A DNA stretch of 64,000 bases, taken from Rallus limicola (lineage: Eukaryota; Chordata; Aves; Gruiformes; Rallidae). The notes under the pieces are model-generated. The model did not search any database. It was not told the origin of the DNA and worked only from the letters and a program-made list of their open reading frames with translations. The translations under genes were made by a program, and so were the position numbers. Shown here piece by piece: positions 52,625 to 63,652 of this stretch (its first letter is position 1; the number at the start of each line of letters is the position of its first letter). The stretch is from contig JAKCOZ010000003.1 in NCBI GenBank assembly GCA_022605955.1, forward strand, positions 57,226,179 to 57,290,178, given 5' to 3'.

Positions 52625-53698
52625 GTAAGAAATTCTGAACTCTCGAATATCTCCACTAGTCAGTGACCTTAATGATTTGCACCTGTCTAAAACTAAGTTC
52701 CCTCTTGCAGCATAGTTAAAATACCTCTTAAGGTTTCAAGCAGACTGAAATAGAGAGTAAATAAGCTAGTAAAGTAAATCTTAACTAGAAGATGGACTTT
52801 TAGCTTGCAAGGCTTTTTCTAATTCTAAGGTCTTAAGCTCTCAGTTCTACTTGCTAATCACTTGCTGAGTCTGACAAGTACCAAAATCTCAGGGAAGTGA
52901 AAACCTCCTGAGGAGGTGACCAGAGACAAGACCATACAGGTAGCTCTCAGTCTGAACCTAACCTCTCTTCCTCCTCTCTTCCCTCTCATAGAGAGGCAGT
53001 GATGTGCTAGGTACAGATTCTAGTCCAGAGAAGCTAGAAAACCCATAAAATTAAAATTATTGTAGATCATATAATTTTTTGATTGGGTCACGTAAAAAAT
53101 ACTTCATACAACACCTAGGTACATACTTGGAGTACTTTTTGCATGCAGAGAAGAAAGTCAAGCTGTTCTTGGGAACAGGAGAAATAGCAAATTAGATACA
53201 TTCCTAAGAGATTACAGGGACATGGATAATAGGAGGACCAATTGTATACATTATTGTGCTAATAAAGTTCTAGCACAAACCAGGAGATTCTTGCGAGGAA
53301 GGGATCTTACTACACCAAAACTAGGGGTTTATTCCTGAAAGGCTTATTGAACATCTTGTATGGCCACAGATAGTGCCATTTCTGCCTGGAGTTTTTGCTT
53401 AACACTTATTTGCAACACCCAAGTATATATCTCAGTCTTTTATATGGAAAACAATTGTTCTGAAGGGCCCTGATATTAAGCACTGGGATCCACTCTTTGA
53501 ACTCAGGCCAGATTCTGTGAGAGTAGTGTGACCTCAAAGAAATAACTATCCTTCTGTGCACACAGCACTGGAAAGTCTAAGCATTTCTAGTCAGGTATAG
53601 TCAAGGGACAGTTCTAATATGTTCTTTTTGTATCTGTTAAATATCTCAAACCCACATAGTCACATACCTCTTAAAAACAAAAACTTTTCTGTCTCCAG
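52625..53698 (+). other. DAB2 intron 2
   Basis: GT-AG intron, 1,074 bases, phase 1. No repeat or nested feature recognised. Confidence 0.9.
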
Positions 53699-53838
53699 GA
53701 CTAGAAAAGACAGATGAATCTCTCCTGGCCAGATTCAAAGGTGATGGTGTAAGATACAAAGCTAAACTTATTGGTATTGATGATGTCCCAGAGGCAAGAG
53801 GTGATAAAATGAGTCAGGATTCAATGATGAAGCTGAAG
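53699..53838 (+). CDS. DAB2: DAB2 exon 3, start of PTB domain
   Basis: Acceptor CTCCAG and donor GTAAGT. The 140 nt encode residues 32-78 ([16 protein letters not shown]... through [11 protein letters not shown]). The PTB domain begins near residue 45; the [13 protein letters not shown] segment is nearly unchanged from human, where it forms the first helix and loop of the Dab-type PTB fold. Confidence 0.97.
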
Positions 53839-54543
53839 GTAAGTGCTTGAGCTGGCATGTAAGTACTAACTTCTGGATAGCCTTCAGAAAGCTGATCAAA
53901 CGGTCACTTTGACATAGCTTCAAATACAGCTTTGGTAAAATAGTAACAGAACCATTCTAGATGGATGTTACTTCTAAAGCTGTAACCCTTTGAACAAAGT
54001 ACAGTGTTTCCCTAATAGCTTGGGAATGCTCATTTGAGTCTCTTATAAGCCTCCATACTGGATGCTAATATGAACTTGATCGCAAATTGTGAGCTTGGGT
54101 TTTGAAAGGGGAGGGAAGAACTCCTTGCAACTCAACTCACTTCAAAGCACACGTTAGCATCTTGTGGCAACAGTGACACCAAGAGCTACAGATAAGCTAA
54201 AAAACGAACAAGACCTTGCAGCAACCCGGTACGATTAATTCTCAAATGCAGAATGTTTACCTCATGAGGCTTCAATCAGGTGGTAAAAGCTACTAAGGAT
54301 GCTGCTACTGCAGTTTTGTGAATGAAGTTTTAAAGCTCAAACATTTACAGAGGAAACAATCTCATTTGATGTATTCAAACCTAGTTGGGTATATGTTACA
54401 AGAGGAATGCTCTCTGACTGTACAGTTGCATAGGAATAACTACATTAGTAGCAGTATAGTCACAGCCATGGACTCAAGGAATGTAAGGAAACAAGTTAAA
54501 GCTCAATCTAACAGAAGTCTCGTATTTTATTCACGTCTTTCAG
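53839..54543 (+). other. DAB2 intron 3
   Basis: GT-AG intron, 705 bases, phase 0. The 93-codon frame crossing into exon 4 (54,318-54,599) is in a different frame from DAB2 and is a shadow. Confidence 0.9.
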
Positions 54544-54642
54544 GGAATTGCTGTAGCAGCCCGTTCTCAGGGCCAGCACAAACAGAAGATCTGGGTTAAC
54601 ATCTCCCTCACTGGTATCAAGATAATAGATGAGAAAACTGGG
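54544..54642 (+). CDS. DAB2: DAB2 exon 4, PTB domain
   Basis: Acceptor TTTCAG and donor GTAAGA. The 99 nt encode residues 79-111, including ARSQGQHKQKIWVNISLTG and IKIIDEKTG. These are core PTB strands. The basic QHKQK stretch belongs to the region that, with nearby lysines, contacts PI(4,5)P2 in Dab-family PTB domains. Intron phases are 0 on both sides. Confidence 0.97.
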
Positions 54643-54951
54643 GTAAGATACAAATTACATTCTTACTGTGGCTCTTAAAGCAAATGAGCTGCTTGAAAGT
54701 TAGACCAGTCTGAACTAGATTCATTGTTGACATCATCTCCCCCTTCCACATAAAATTTGGTGTGTGAATTGGGCTGTGATGCTGAAGCTTTATGCCAGAA
54801 AGATAGCTGCATCCTAATGTTGTTGGATCTGCCTTTGCCTACTTGAGTCTTGAACCGAAGTCTTCTAACAGTCTAAATCACTCTAACTACAGAGAAAAGT
54901 GGCTATTATGTCTCCACCATTTTAAACCAAAAGGTTTTTTCCCAATTCTAG
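54643..54951 (+). other. DAB2 intron 4
   Basis: GT-AG intron, 309 bases, phase 0. Nothing recognised inside. Confidence 0.92.
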
Positions 54952-55083
54952 GTTATAGAGCATGAGCATCCAGTAAATAAAATATCCTTCATTGCTCGGG
55001 ATGTAACAGACAATCGTGCCTTTGGTTATATATGTGGAGGAGAAGGCCAGCACCAATTTTTTGCCATAAAAACATCACAACAG
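54952..55083 (+). CDS. DAB2: DAB2 exon 5, PTB domain
   Basis: Acceptor TTCTAG and donor GTATGG. The 132 nt encode residues 112-155, including [20 protein letters not shown] and [17 protein letters not shown]. This block is the most conserved part of the Dab PTB domain: the ISFIARD strand lines the NPxY peptide groove. Differences from human in this exon are few and conservative. Confidence 0.97.
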
Positions 55084-56974
55084 GTATGGATTAGACACCC
55101 TTTTCCCCTTACTATGAGTGTACAATCATAACATGTGATAAAGGTGTAGTGTTTTGCTGGTAGTCCTGTGAGGTATAGGTGAATACCAGCATGGATTGAT
55201 TAAATTCCTCTAGAGGAGGGAAATAGGAATTGCCTGTATCACCAATGGCTTTTATCTTGTTCAGGCTCTCTGTATCTAGCATAAGAAAACTCAAGTAGCT
55301 TACTGTGATTGCCCTTGCTCAACATGTTCTTGCACCATAGAAGCTATTAGTGAGATGGAGGTATTATCATGGGCTTTCCTGTGCTGTGACCTGTTACTGT
55401 CAGTGAGAAGCTAGTTACTGAGTCACATAGCCAGAGCTTCACTTAAATTTATCAGGAATTACGTTAAAACTATCTAACTAAACTTGTTTAGTTCTTGTCA
55501 TGCCGTGTTGTGCAGCAGTGAAAGCAGGCTTACTCAATTGCAGTCCTTCTAGAGTTACTTCTGGAAAGGATTCTAATTTGGTGATAGGTTTCCCCCATGC
55601 AGAAATCCTGCGTGGGGTTTGTGTCTCTGAAGAGGTTTTTTATACAAGTAGGATTGGAATCAATCTACTTAAAATTACTGCTGAGTATTATGCAGCTTCC
55701 TAAACTATTTGAACTTAAGTTATACACATTTATCACTTACTAACTTGTCTTTATAATAGTCACTATAATGACCTGATGAGCCAAGACTTCAAAGCTAGTA
55801 ACTTCTTCATACACATCCCTGCCTGCCTTCTTGGAGAACCTGTTGTCAGCCTCAGAGCCATTGCAGGTGCTGCTGAAGGACTCCTTGTTGGACCATGTTA
55901 TTACTTCAGTTACAGCTGTAGCAGTGTCTCCTAAGCTTGTGTTATTAACAGTCCTGTGTTATGTTGGAATTTTAGATTAAGTACAAAAGCCTCCTGTGAG
56001 TGCTCTGAAGTCAAGTTTGTTCTCAGAGCTTTTCACCATGAGGTCAGCATATAAACTTAGCTAAGCTATAGACAGTCCCTGTCTTGCTGCTAGTTGTTTT
56101 TAACAGAGTTTTAACAGAGTAAGAACTTCAGATCTAGGCTGCTCCAGTTGTACTGTTTCTTAAACTCTGGAAATGGCTTCTCCTGCAGTTGCAAGTGTAA
56201 AACACTTGATAAAGAGAAGATGATGTTTAGACATAAGCAGTGAGATCTGTTCAACAGATTCTTAGCTTGAGCCTAAGGTTATGGCTGAACAGGGGAAGTT
56301 TTTGTCCAACTCTAGACACTGACCTGGCTGCTGTATGCCTCAAGTCAAGGTTCCAAACAGTATAGCTGAACCTGGCCCTGCCACAGCAACGTTCTTGTTT
56401 ATGTGTACAGTGAAGGCAGTGGCTCTAACTCTAACTTTCATCATGATATATACAATATAAAGTTAGTGTCTCCTCTACACTTTAAGTGATGGTAACCTTA
56501 CATTATGCTTTCCATGCTGATTTACTATTTGCATTATGCAGTATTAGCTACAGAAGCTTTCCACAGGTTCAGTGTTGGAACTGGTAGAAAGCAGGTGAAT
56601 GCAAGCTATTTTCCATCTAAGACTACCAGAGAACTTCGATAAACTTTGTACTTTTAAGGGAATATTATTAATATTTGCTATGCACTTAGGAAATCTTACA
56701 CTAAAAGCTTTTTGGCAAAAAAATAGCAGGCTTAGGTCAAGTACAGCCACTTCCCCTGTGGAGTTAACAGTTCTAAGCTGTTTATGCCCCATTACTCTTG
56801 GATTCTGCATAAGCTTTCTGTGCAGAGACTAGACAGTACTTACAACTCTTACTTTTCCTCTGATCTCAACCTTACTGTTGCATTGTTTAGATAAGTTTGA
56901 CTTGCCACACAATTTGCTTGAGTAGAAGGCCAGGGAGAAGTAAGGCATGGCCTAAAGTCCACATTCCCTTTCAG
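55084..56974 (+). other. DAB2 intron 5
   Basis: GT-AG intron, 1,891 bases, phase 0, splitting the PTB domain. No transposon recognised. Confidence 0.9.
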
Positions 56975-57052
56975 GCTGAGCCTCTAGTTGTTGATCTTAA
57001 GGACCTCTTCCAGCTAATATACAATATGAAGAAGAAAGAAGACAAGAAAAAG
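56975..57052 (+). CDS. DAB2: DAB2 exon 6, C-terminal PTB helix
   Basis: Acceptor TTTCAG and donor GTGAGT. The 78 nt encode residues 156-181: AEPLVVDLKDLFQLIYNMKK followed by KEDKKK. The VDLKDLFQxIYN helix packs against the NPxY groove and closes the PTB fold. The following lysine and acid rich run begins the flexible tail. Confidence 0.96.
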
Positions 57053-57297
57053 GTGAGTGAAACTACAGAAACTTGTCTGTGCTGACTGATAAAATCTTCC
57101 TTCAGCTTTGGCTTGGCTTTTGGGCTTTTTGTAAGATTTGATATTGAGTTGTCTAAAGTAAGAATCACTTCATGCTATCTGTTGGTAGTTGCACCAGCAG
57201 TTTGATTAACTTCTAGATCTGGTAAGTTCTCCAAAAGGAGACATGTTGGACAATCTACATGATGTCTAGGCACTAAAAGCCTTCTTTTCTTCTGTAG

Positions 57298-57321
57298 AGT
57301 GAAGAAACAAGTAAAATGGAG
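57298..57321 (+). CDS. DAB2: DAB2 exon 7, 24-nt microexon
   Basis: Acceptor CTGTAG and strong donor GTAAGT bracket 24 nt (8 codons, SEETSKME), phase 0 on both sides. It matches the short post-PTB linker of human DAB2 in position and polar character, with little sequence conservation. Being in frame, it could be skipped without breaking the protein. The call rests on frame, splice sites and position. Confidence 0.85.
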
Positions 57322-57592
57322 GTAAGTTACTGCTAAGAAGCCTCACTAGTTGTGTTGTGAAGGCATACCTAAACAAGCTTTGACATTGTTTACACTGCCA
57401 GCATTATGGATGCAATATCAGATGCCAAATTACACTGAAATGGGAGAAAGAGTCCTACAGAACTATTACTTAGTAGTAATATCCCTCATAATTCCTCTTT
57501 CCACTACTTGTTCTCTAAAGCCTGCAATTCCTTTGCTTAAGGCAAGCTTTGATATTCCAATTACTTTTGACACTATTATCCATTTATTTCAG

Positions 57593-57640
57593 AGTGGTAG
57601 CAAATCACTGCCTGCTGATCAAGCTGGCAAAATAAAACTG
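57593..57640 (+). CDS. DAB2: DAB2 exon 8, 48-nt linker exon
   Basis: Acceptor TTTCAG and donor GTACTT (weak at +4) bracket 48 nt (16 codons, SGSKSLPADQAGKIKL), phase 0 on both sides. It aligns with the variable human linker between the PTB domain and the GVDQMDLFGD block. Sequence conservation is low, so the call depends on frame, splice sites and position. Confidence 0.85.
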
Positions 57641-57801
57641 GTACTTTAAACTTTAGACTGGTGCCATTAAGGAGTTCATGATTGACTGTCTCCATGCTAT
57701 ATGGGAAATGGAGTATTTGTAGGAGACCTGCATAATGTTTGATTCTTGTTCTTACAAGAACTCTAACAGATACCAATTATTTCAATATTTCTGGCTTTAA
57801 G

Positions 57802-57864
57802 GGAGTTGACCAAATGGACTTATTTGGGGATATGTCAACACCTCCTGATATGGACAGTTCCAAA
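57802..57864 (+). CDS. DAB2: DAB2 exon 9
   Basis: Acceptor TTTAAG (weak polypyrimidine tract) and strong donor GTAAGT. The 63 nt encode residues 206-226, GVDQMDLFGDMSTPPDMDSSK, nearly identical to human. The DLFGD sequence resembles short clathrin/adaptor-binding peptides. This is the last exon before the alternatively spliced exon 10. Confidence 0.95.
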
Positions 57865-59654
57865 GTAAGTAGAATATATCTCTGAGAGCAGACATAGTTC
57901 TAATAAGATGTGGTTTTACTTTGTTTCTAGTTGACCTGAGACATCTCTCTAACTGTTGTTGCTGTACTGGTGTTTTAAGGCTGTCATCTAATCATTAAAG
58001 TAACTTATTACTAATAACTCATTAATTGCTTAGCTGCTGTGGTTCTTATCCAGCAGAGTTCACTTGAGACTGCTTGAGAGAGAATCCTCTATTGTTAGTC
58101 ATAGAAATCCAAATACTATGATTCTAACCCAAACCATTCTCATCTAGTCCTAATCCCCCTGCCATGGGCAAGGACACCTTCCACTAAACCAGGTTGCCCA
58201 AAGCCCCATCCAGCCTGGCCTTGAACACTGCCAGGGAGGGGGCAGCCACAGCTTTTCTGAGCGGCCTGTGCCAGGGCATCACGACCCTCATAAAGAAGAG
58301 TTTTTCTTCCTAATAAGTAATCTTAATCTACCCTCTTTTAGCCTAAAGCCATTACTTATCACTACACTTGCTGATGAAGAGTTGCTGCCATCATTCTTGT
58401 AGGCCCCCTTCAGGTACTGGAAGGCTGCTATAAGGAATCCCCAGAGCCGTCCTTCTCTTATGCTAAACAACTACAATTCTCCCAGCCTGTCCTCATACTG
58501 GAGGTGCTCTAGTACTCTGGACTTGCTCGAGGAGGTCCATGTCTATCTCTTACTGTGGACCCCAGAGCTGGATGCAGCACTCCAGGTAGGGTCTCACAAG
58601 AGTGGAGATAGCACCAGCAGGTCAAGGGAGGTGATACTTTTCTTTTGATGCACCTGGAGTGCAATTGGCTTTTCTAGCAGTGTGTACAGTACCAGCTCAT
58701 GCTCAGTTTTTCATCCACCAGTACCTCCAAGCACTTACTCACAGGACTGCTCTCAATCCCAAACTCAACACCCCGTTTGTAGTTGTGCTTAGGATTGCCC
58801 TGACCTTGGCCTTGCTGCATTTCACGAGGTTCACACAGGTCCACCTCTCCAGTCAGATGTCTCAAGTACATACTTGTAGTACATGCCTCTGCTGCTGTGA
58901 GGCCTATTACAGTAACTCTGCTAAAGACCTTTAAAGCAGCAGATCATATTTAGGGGCAAGTGAATACTTAAATCAGTCCATCAGAGTGGACTCCTGGCTG
59001 TTCTAGGTGAGTAGCCCTAGCTCATGATGTGGCCTAACTCCACAAAAGCCTGCATAAAACTTAACTTACTGTGACCCCCAAAGTACTACTGTTTTATTCT
59101 GGCACTGTAAGATGCAGCTGTGATACATCTAGTGCTGTTGATCCAGCTAGTGATCAAGTTTTACCTTTCTATTGCCTGTTTGGTGGAAAGATGGCCTGTT
59201 AGTTTCTTCCACTGGCAAACAGCTCCAAAAGCTGAGACTGCAACAGTCACACTAAGGCAGTATGAACTTGCAGTATGAACTTACAGTATGTTGAAACAAA
59301 GAGCTAGAACTGAAATAGAGGGTCTTGATTCAAGTGAAAGTTTAGGTGCAATTAATGCTTAATGACATACAGTCTATAGGCTGTAAAAGAAGCATCTATT
59401 ATTTGAGATCTTAAAAGAGTTACTTTCAACACTGAGATTCTGAAAATAAGTAGCTGTGATTTGACCACAGCCAACATTGCTTATCTTAATGATTTCTAAG
59501 ATGACATTCTAGTGCAACTTTACTGACATTGAATACTTATTAGTATAATGTAATGGATACTACAGTCTTTCCTTTTGCATGTTTTTCTTGAGCTTGTGTA
59601 CCATGCAACAAGTACTGTGTAAAACTAATTTTATTTTTCTTTCTGAACAAATAG
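57865..59654 (+). other. DAB2 intron 9
   Basis: GT-AG intron, 1,790 bases, phase 0, upstream of cassette exon 10. It contains a reverse CR1 (58,099-58,866) and a 13-bp direct repeat CAGTATGAACTTR in about 2.5 copies (59,258-59,290). Confidence 0.9.
58099..58866 (-). mobile_element. CR1 LINE fragment antisense in DAB2 intron 9
   Basis: Reverse CR1, about 770 bases: CCCCCTGCCATGGGCAAGGA, GGTTGCCCAAAGCCCCATCC and TTGAACACTGCCAGGGAGGG at the 3' end, with the ORF2 C-terminal region to the right (CCTCATACTGGAGGTGCTCT onward). Frames are destroyed. It lies between exons 9 and 10, antisense to DAB2. Confidence 0.92.
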
Positions 59655-60290
59655 GAAGCTAAAGAGATCCTGTTAGTGGATCTAAATTCTGAAATTGAGA
59701 CCATACAGACTTTTACAAAAGAGGATCTCTTCTTGAATGGCATCAATAATTCTCTTCCACAACCAAAGCCACAGCCACCCTTCTCGCCTAAGAGTTCTTT
59801 CTCTGCCAATCTCAGCTTCTTTCCCACACCTACTCCAGACCCTTTCAGTGATGATCCTTTTGCACAGCCAGACCAATCTGCACCACCTTCATTTGATTCT
59901 TTAAACTCTGCTGATCAGAAGAAGGAAAGTCTGAGTACCTTGACATCGGTGGGTAATGGTGCTTTAAATGGAGATACTGACTATTTTGATAAGCAGTTTG
60001 ACCAGATTTCTAATAGAACTGGCCAACAAGAAGCACTATCAAGCCAGTGGCCACTTGGGAATAAGTCACCTACAGCAAGAACCCCAAATGGGGTACCAGA
60101 GAGAGAACAGAATGGCTTTCTTAAAGCCCCGTCAAACCTGTTTGTGGAAGGCCCTTCCAAAGGAGTATCTCTGCAGAATGGAGTAAAGCTGGATTCTGAG
60201 AGCAATATCCAGCTCATGTCACATGAGTCTATAACAATTAGCCCACCACCACAAAGTACCAAGCCAGGAAGAGGAAGGAGGTCTGTCAAG
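59655..60290 (+). CDS. DAB2: DAB2 exon 10, long isoform cassette with AP-2 binding DPF motifs
   Basis: Acceptor AAATAG and donor GTGAAA bracket 636 nt, exactly 212 codons (residues 227-438), phase 0 on both sides. The exon opens EAKEILLVDLNSEIE, as in human. Two DPF motifs at residues 288-290 and 293-295 (TPDPFSDDPF) match the human AP-2 alpha-appendage binding pair. The block FDQISNRTG and the end QSTKPGRGRRS are also conserved. Skipping this exon would leave the frame intact and give the shorter form known in mammals as p67/p59. Human NPF motifs at two sites here read DLF (residues 250-252) and NLF instead. Reading through the donor would stop at 60,345-60,347. Confidence 0.97.
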
Positions 60291-61094
60291 GTGAAAACTG
60301 TTCAAGTAATTAACGGTGATATGCATGCTCTTAGAGAAGCTGGGTGAAGGAAGCTTTTCTTTCTTCATACTCTGTAACTGGCTAAACAGCTTCGCAACAC
60401 ATCTACTTCTCTTCTACATGCCATGCTTACTCTAACCTCCTTACAGCCATGGTACATTCTAACATTCATGAAAGCTTCATAGTAGCAATGTTCACTAAAT
60501 TATATACTCTCTTCCTTAATGCTGCCATACTTCTGTAAAGGTCTGGTAAGTATGCTGCTATGTATGTTGACACTTGATATAATGCCAGAACCAGTTATGA
60601 TAGCTGTATGCCCATCTAGTTCAAAGTACTAGGCTAGCTTGCAGAAACTTATGTAGCTTCTCAGCACCTGCCTACTGAGGGCAATCTCAGACTTGCCTGA
60701 CATAAGACACCCGGGTGGTTCTGAGTCAGGTACATTTGTCTTGCATGCATGATAAAAACCTGTTGCTGACCTTGTCACAAATGAAGGGGTCATTGCAGAC
60801 TGATGAGGAACATCTAGGGGGTTGGGGGCAGAGAGCAGCTTATGATAACAAGTAATTCAGTCACTTTAACTCTTTTTCTGCTGCTGACTTGTGATTATAC
60901 TATACCTACTTAATGCTGCACATCTCAGTAGGCATGAACAAGCTGGTGTTTGAAAATCTTATGCTTGGTCTCTGAAAGATATATCAAAGCTCTGTGCTCT
61001 AGCTGAAATAAGCTTGTAGCTCTGGACTAAGAGCTCTTGATCATACTAGTATGTGTTCTGCCATTCCATCTCACAACTGTTTTTTTCATTCCAG
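60291..61094 (+). other. DAB2 intron 10
   Basis: GT-AG intron, 804 bases, phase 0. Nothing recognised inside. Confidence 0.9.
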
Positions 61095-61245
61095 ACTGCC
61101 TTGAATGACATATTTAGCTCGGAACTTTTTGTACCGACTAAAGAGAGCCTTAGCTGGACCTCAGTGTCACAACCAGGACCTGTGACAACTAGTCCACTGG
61201 ACCTCTTCAAAACAAGCATCACAGCACCTCCATTGGCTGGTCTAG
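61095..61245 (+). CDS. DAB2: DAB2 exon 11
   Basis: Acceptor TTCCAG and donor GTTAGT. The 151 nt encode residues 439-488 plus one base. The start TALNDIFSSELF parallels the human ANDLLASDIF segment, and SPLDLFKTSITAPPLAGLG matches the human NPLDLFKTS block. The middle is diverged and rich in serine, proline and threonine, as expected of an unstructured endocytic tail. Confidence 0.94.
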
Positions 61246-61789
61246 GTTAGTCTCAAAGACCAAAACAGGGGTTCTGGTTTTCCTTGACTTTATGTGTAGT
61301 GCTTTAATCCATTTAATCCATGTGATGTCTGCCCTAAATTGTTAAATTCTGAAGTCACCTAAACCATGCATACTTAACTGGAACAGAGTTTTTTGCTTAT
61401 GCTTTGGCAGCAGGTTGATGCTTGAGTGAGCTAAACACAACTTGGGAGGCTAGAGTAACCCTGCTGCCAACTATTAATAATCATTTACATAGAAACAAAT
61501 ATGAAAAATGCATATGTCACTTCTGTGCTAGGAGTATATTCCTCCTTCTGTTTTATCAACTTCAATTCTGTTCTGCCAGGGCTGAAACAGAGCAAAGTAA
61601 AAGGTGTTAACACCTTTCTCCTCTTCTACATACCCCACCTCCACCTCCCAACTTGATTTTTAAGTGTAAATCTAAAGATTTTCTGCAAACAGTCCATGAA
61701 AATGTTTTGCTGGTACCCTCAGTGGAATTGACACACTCCTGCCTGAGGTTTTCATATCACTGAAGTGCTGTGTAACAATCTTCTTCCAG
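61246..61789 (+). other. DAB2 intron 11
   Basis: GT-AG intron, 544 bases, phase 1. Nothing recognised inside. Confidence 0.9.
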
Positions 61790-62416
61790 GTGGCTTGCCA
61801 GTAACTTCATCAATATGGAATGCACAAACAACTACCTTCACTCAGGTTGCATCAGCTTTTCCTGGGTCTATGGTATCTGCTCAGCCTACAGGATTTAGTA
61901 AACCACTTAACTTTAGTACTCAAGCAGTGCCAAGCTGGAAACAGCCTGCATCTTTTGGTCCAGTAACCTCTCAGCCCTCTAGTGTCTGGGCACAGCCAGC
62001 ACAAGTTCCATCTAGCTCATGGCCACCTAGCGCTGCAAATCCCTTCCAGAGTAGTGTGTTCCCATCTTCAACGCTGCCTACTCAGACACCACCTGTACTG
62101 CCCTCCATGTCAGCAACAACTAGCCCACCTCAGCCACCACCTAGAACTGTACCACAGAAGGAGCTATCCAAGAAAGAGTGTGATGCTTTTATTGCTCTGG
62201 ATCCACTTGGTGATAAGGAGATGAAGGATGTCAAGGAAATGTTCAAGGACTTCCAACTGACAAAGCCACCTGCAGTACCAGCAAGGAGAGGAGAGCTACA
62301 AGGCTTTTCAGGTGCTTCTGGAGCTTTCAGCAGTTATCTAACTAATGAAGCAGGCATTCCTAAAAGTAGTATAGACCATGCAGACAGCTTGCTAGCTTCC
62401 CTGTCATCCAAAATGA
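61790..62416 (+). CDS. DAB2: DAB2 exon 12, proline-rich region and myosin VI-binding segment
   Basis: Acceptor TTCCAG; donor GTGATA from 62,417. The 627 nt encode residues 489 (shared codon) to 697 plus one base. One NPF motif is at residues 572-574. Proline-rich SH3-ligand motifs are PPQPPPR (601-607) and PPAVPARR (648-655). The segment CDAFIALDPLGDKEMKDVKE and MFKDFQ (about 619-644) is nearly identical to the human region that binds the myosin VI cargo domain. The donor is weak, but its phase fits exon 13 and the residue before it aligns with the human exon end. Without splicing here the frame stops at 62,437-62,439 after DNVFLR. Confidence 0.94.
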
Positions 62417-62785
62417 GTGATAATGTTTTTCTCAGATAATTGCTCAGGGATTGGGATGTCCTTCCAGATAGAACTGAAAATTTGATTTAATAGTTTCTGA
62501 AACAGGGTTGAAAGACTGTATCCTTTAATGATGTTAAATACTTGACCAATGTTAGTGGCCTAACACTGACACCTAGTGCCTAAACTACTTGGCTACATTG
62601 ATGAGAACTAGGTCTACAATATTAGAAGTCCCATCTAGCTTAAGTGTAGTGAAGGACAAACTGGAGAAGATTGTGAAGTCACTCGAAGGAACTTACATGT
62701 GGGATTTTTTGTGTATCTTAATTAGGTGGAGCTGAGTACTTGTTAAATATGTTAAGGGATTATAGCAGTGTGTCTGTTTCCTCAG
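62417..62785 (+). other. DAB2 intron 12
   Basis: GT-AG intron, 369 bases, phase 1, with a weak donor (GTGATA). Retention adds DNVFLR-type residues and an early stop at 62,437-62,439. Confidence 0.85.
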
Positions 62786-62877
62786 AACCACCAAAGCCTG
62801 TTCCCCGTCAAAGTGTGATACCAGCTGATGGCCTGTTGGAAAGTCAAGTTACAACAGATGTTTTTGGTCCCCCATCT
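62786..62877 (+). CDS. DAB2: DAB2 exon 13
   Basis: Acceptor CCTCAG and strong donor GTAAGT. The 92 nt complete a split lysine codon and encode residues 698-728 (KPPKPVPRQSV... to VFGPPS). PPKPVPRQ matches the human SH3-ligand PPKPAPRQ. The downstream part has no NPF where human has an ENPFFKDSF segment. Confidence 0.93.
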
Positions 62878-63652
62878 GTAAGTAGTAAAAAAGTAACCGC
62901 ATAAAAATACACACAAAGAAAACCCACCACCCCTACCTTACTCCTTAAGAACAAGGGTACCTCTGAGCACTGCGTAAGTGCTAGCTTTAGAGGCCATGGA
63001 ACAAAATCTCTTGCTTATGAGGCAATAGTTAATCTAATAGAGGACACTTCTTGCAAGAAGGCTAATGAAGTATGATTCTGTTTGGCTTGTTGCTAAAAGT
63101 AGCTTCACAAGTTGCAAGCCTTAGGAAGAAGTTCTTCAGTATTGGGAGCTTCCACAATAAACTGAAAAATGAATGTAGCTGCAGAAGTCTGCAACTTTAG
63201 TTATACTTACTCTTCTGCAGAGTAGACTAGACTAAGCAGTGCGGATGTACAGCTCTCTTCCTGAACATCTAGGAAGCTCCTATACTCAGTATCCCCTGGG
63301 GGAGAAAGTGGCTTAACCCTATCACTCCCATTCAGGAGATGGGTCTTGAAGGCCACGGCAACTGGATCAAGTCAAAAAAGCTGATGTAAGAAATCTAGGA
63401 TTTTGTTAAAACAGATCACATGACAATGCTGGCTCAGCACCATAGGAGTGTTCAGTAAGCACACATTTCTGAAAGATACCTTTCCTCAGATTATAACTGC
63501 TGACACAGCTTTAGAGCCATTTTCTCTTGTTAAAACAAGTAATGAGCATTTAGCTGGGACTATGCAAAATCCTTTTTAGAATGTTTGAAACAGGAACTAG
63601 CAGATACAGCCTTTCAGAGGAAACTAACAGCCTATGATCTCTCTTTTCTTAG
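62878..63652 (+). other. DAB2 intron 13
   Basis: GT-AG intron, 775 bases, phase 0. Nothing recognised inside. Confidence 0.9.

Noticed and set aside
62355..62375. Alternative exon 12 donor AAAA|GTAGTA near 62,364
   Set aside because: It has a compatible phase, but human homology continues past it to the GTGATA donor.
61765..62439. Exon 12 read as a 224-codon stand-alone ORF
   Set aside because: The frame is DAB2 exon 12 extended into flanking introns at both ends; splice phases with exons 11 and 13 fit exactly.
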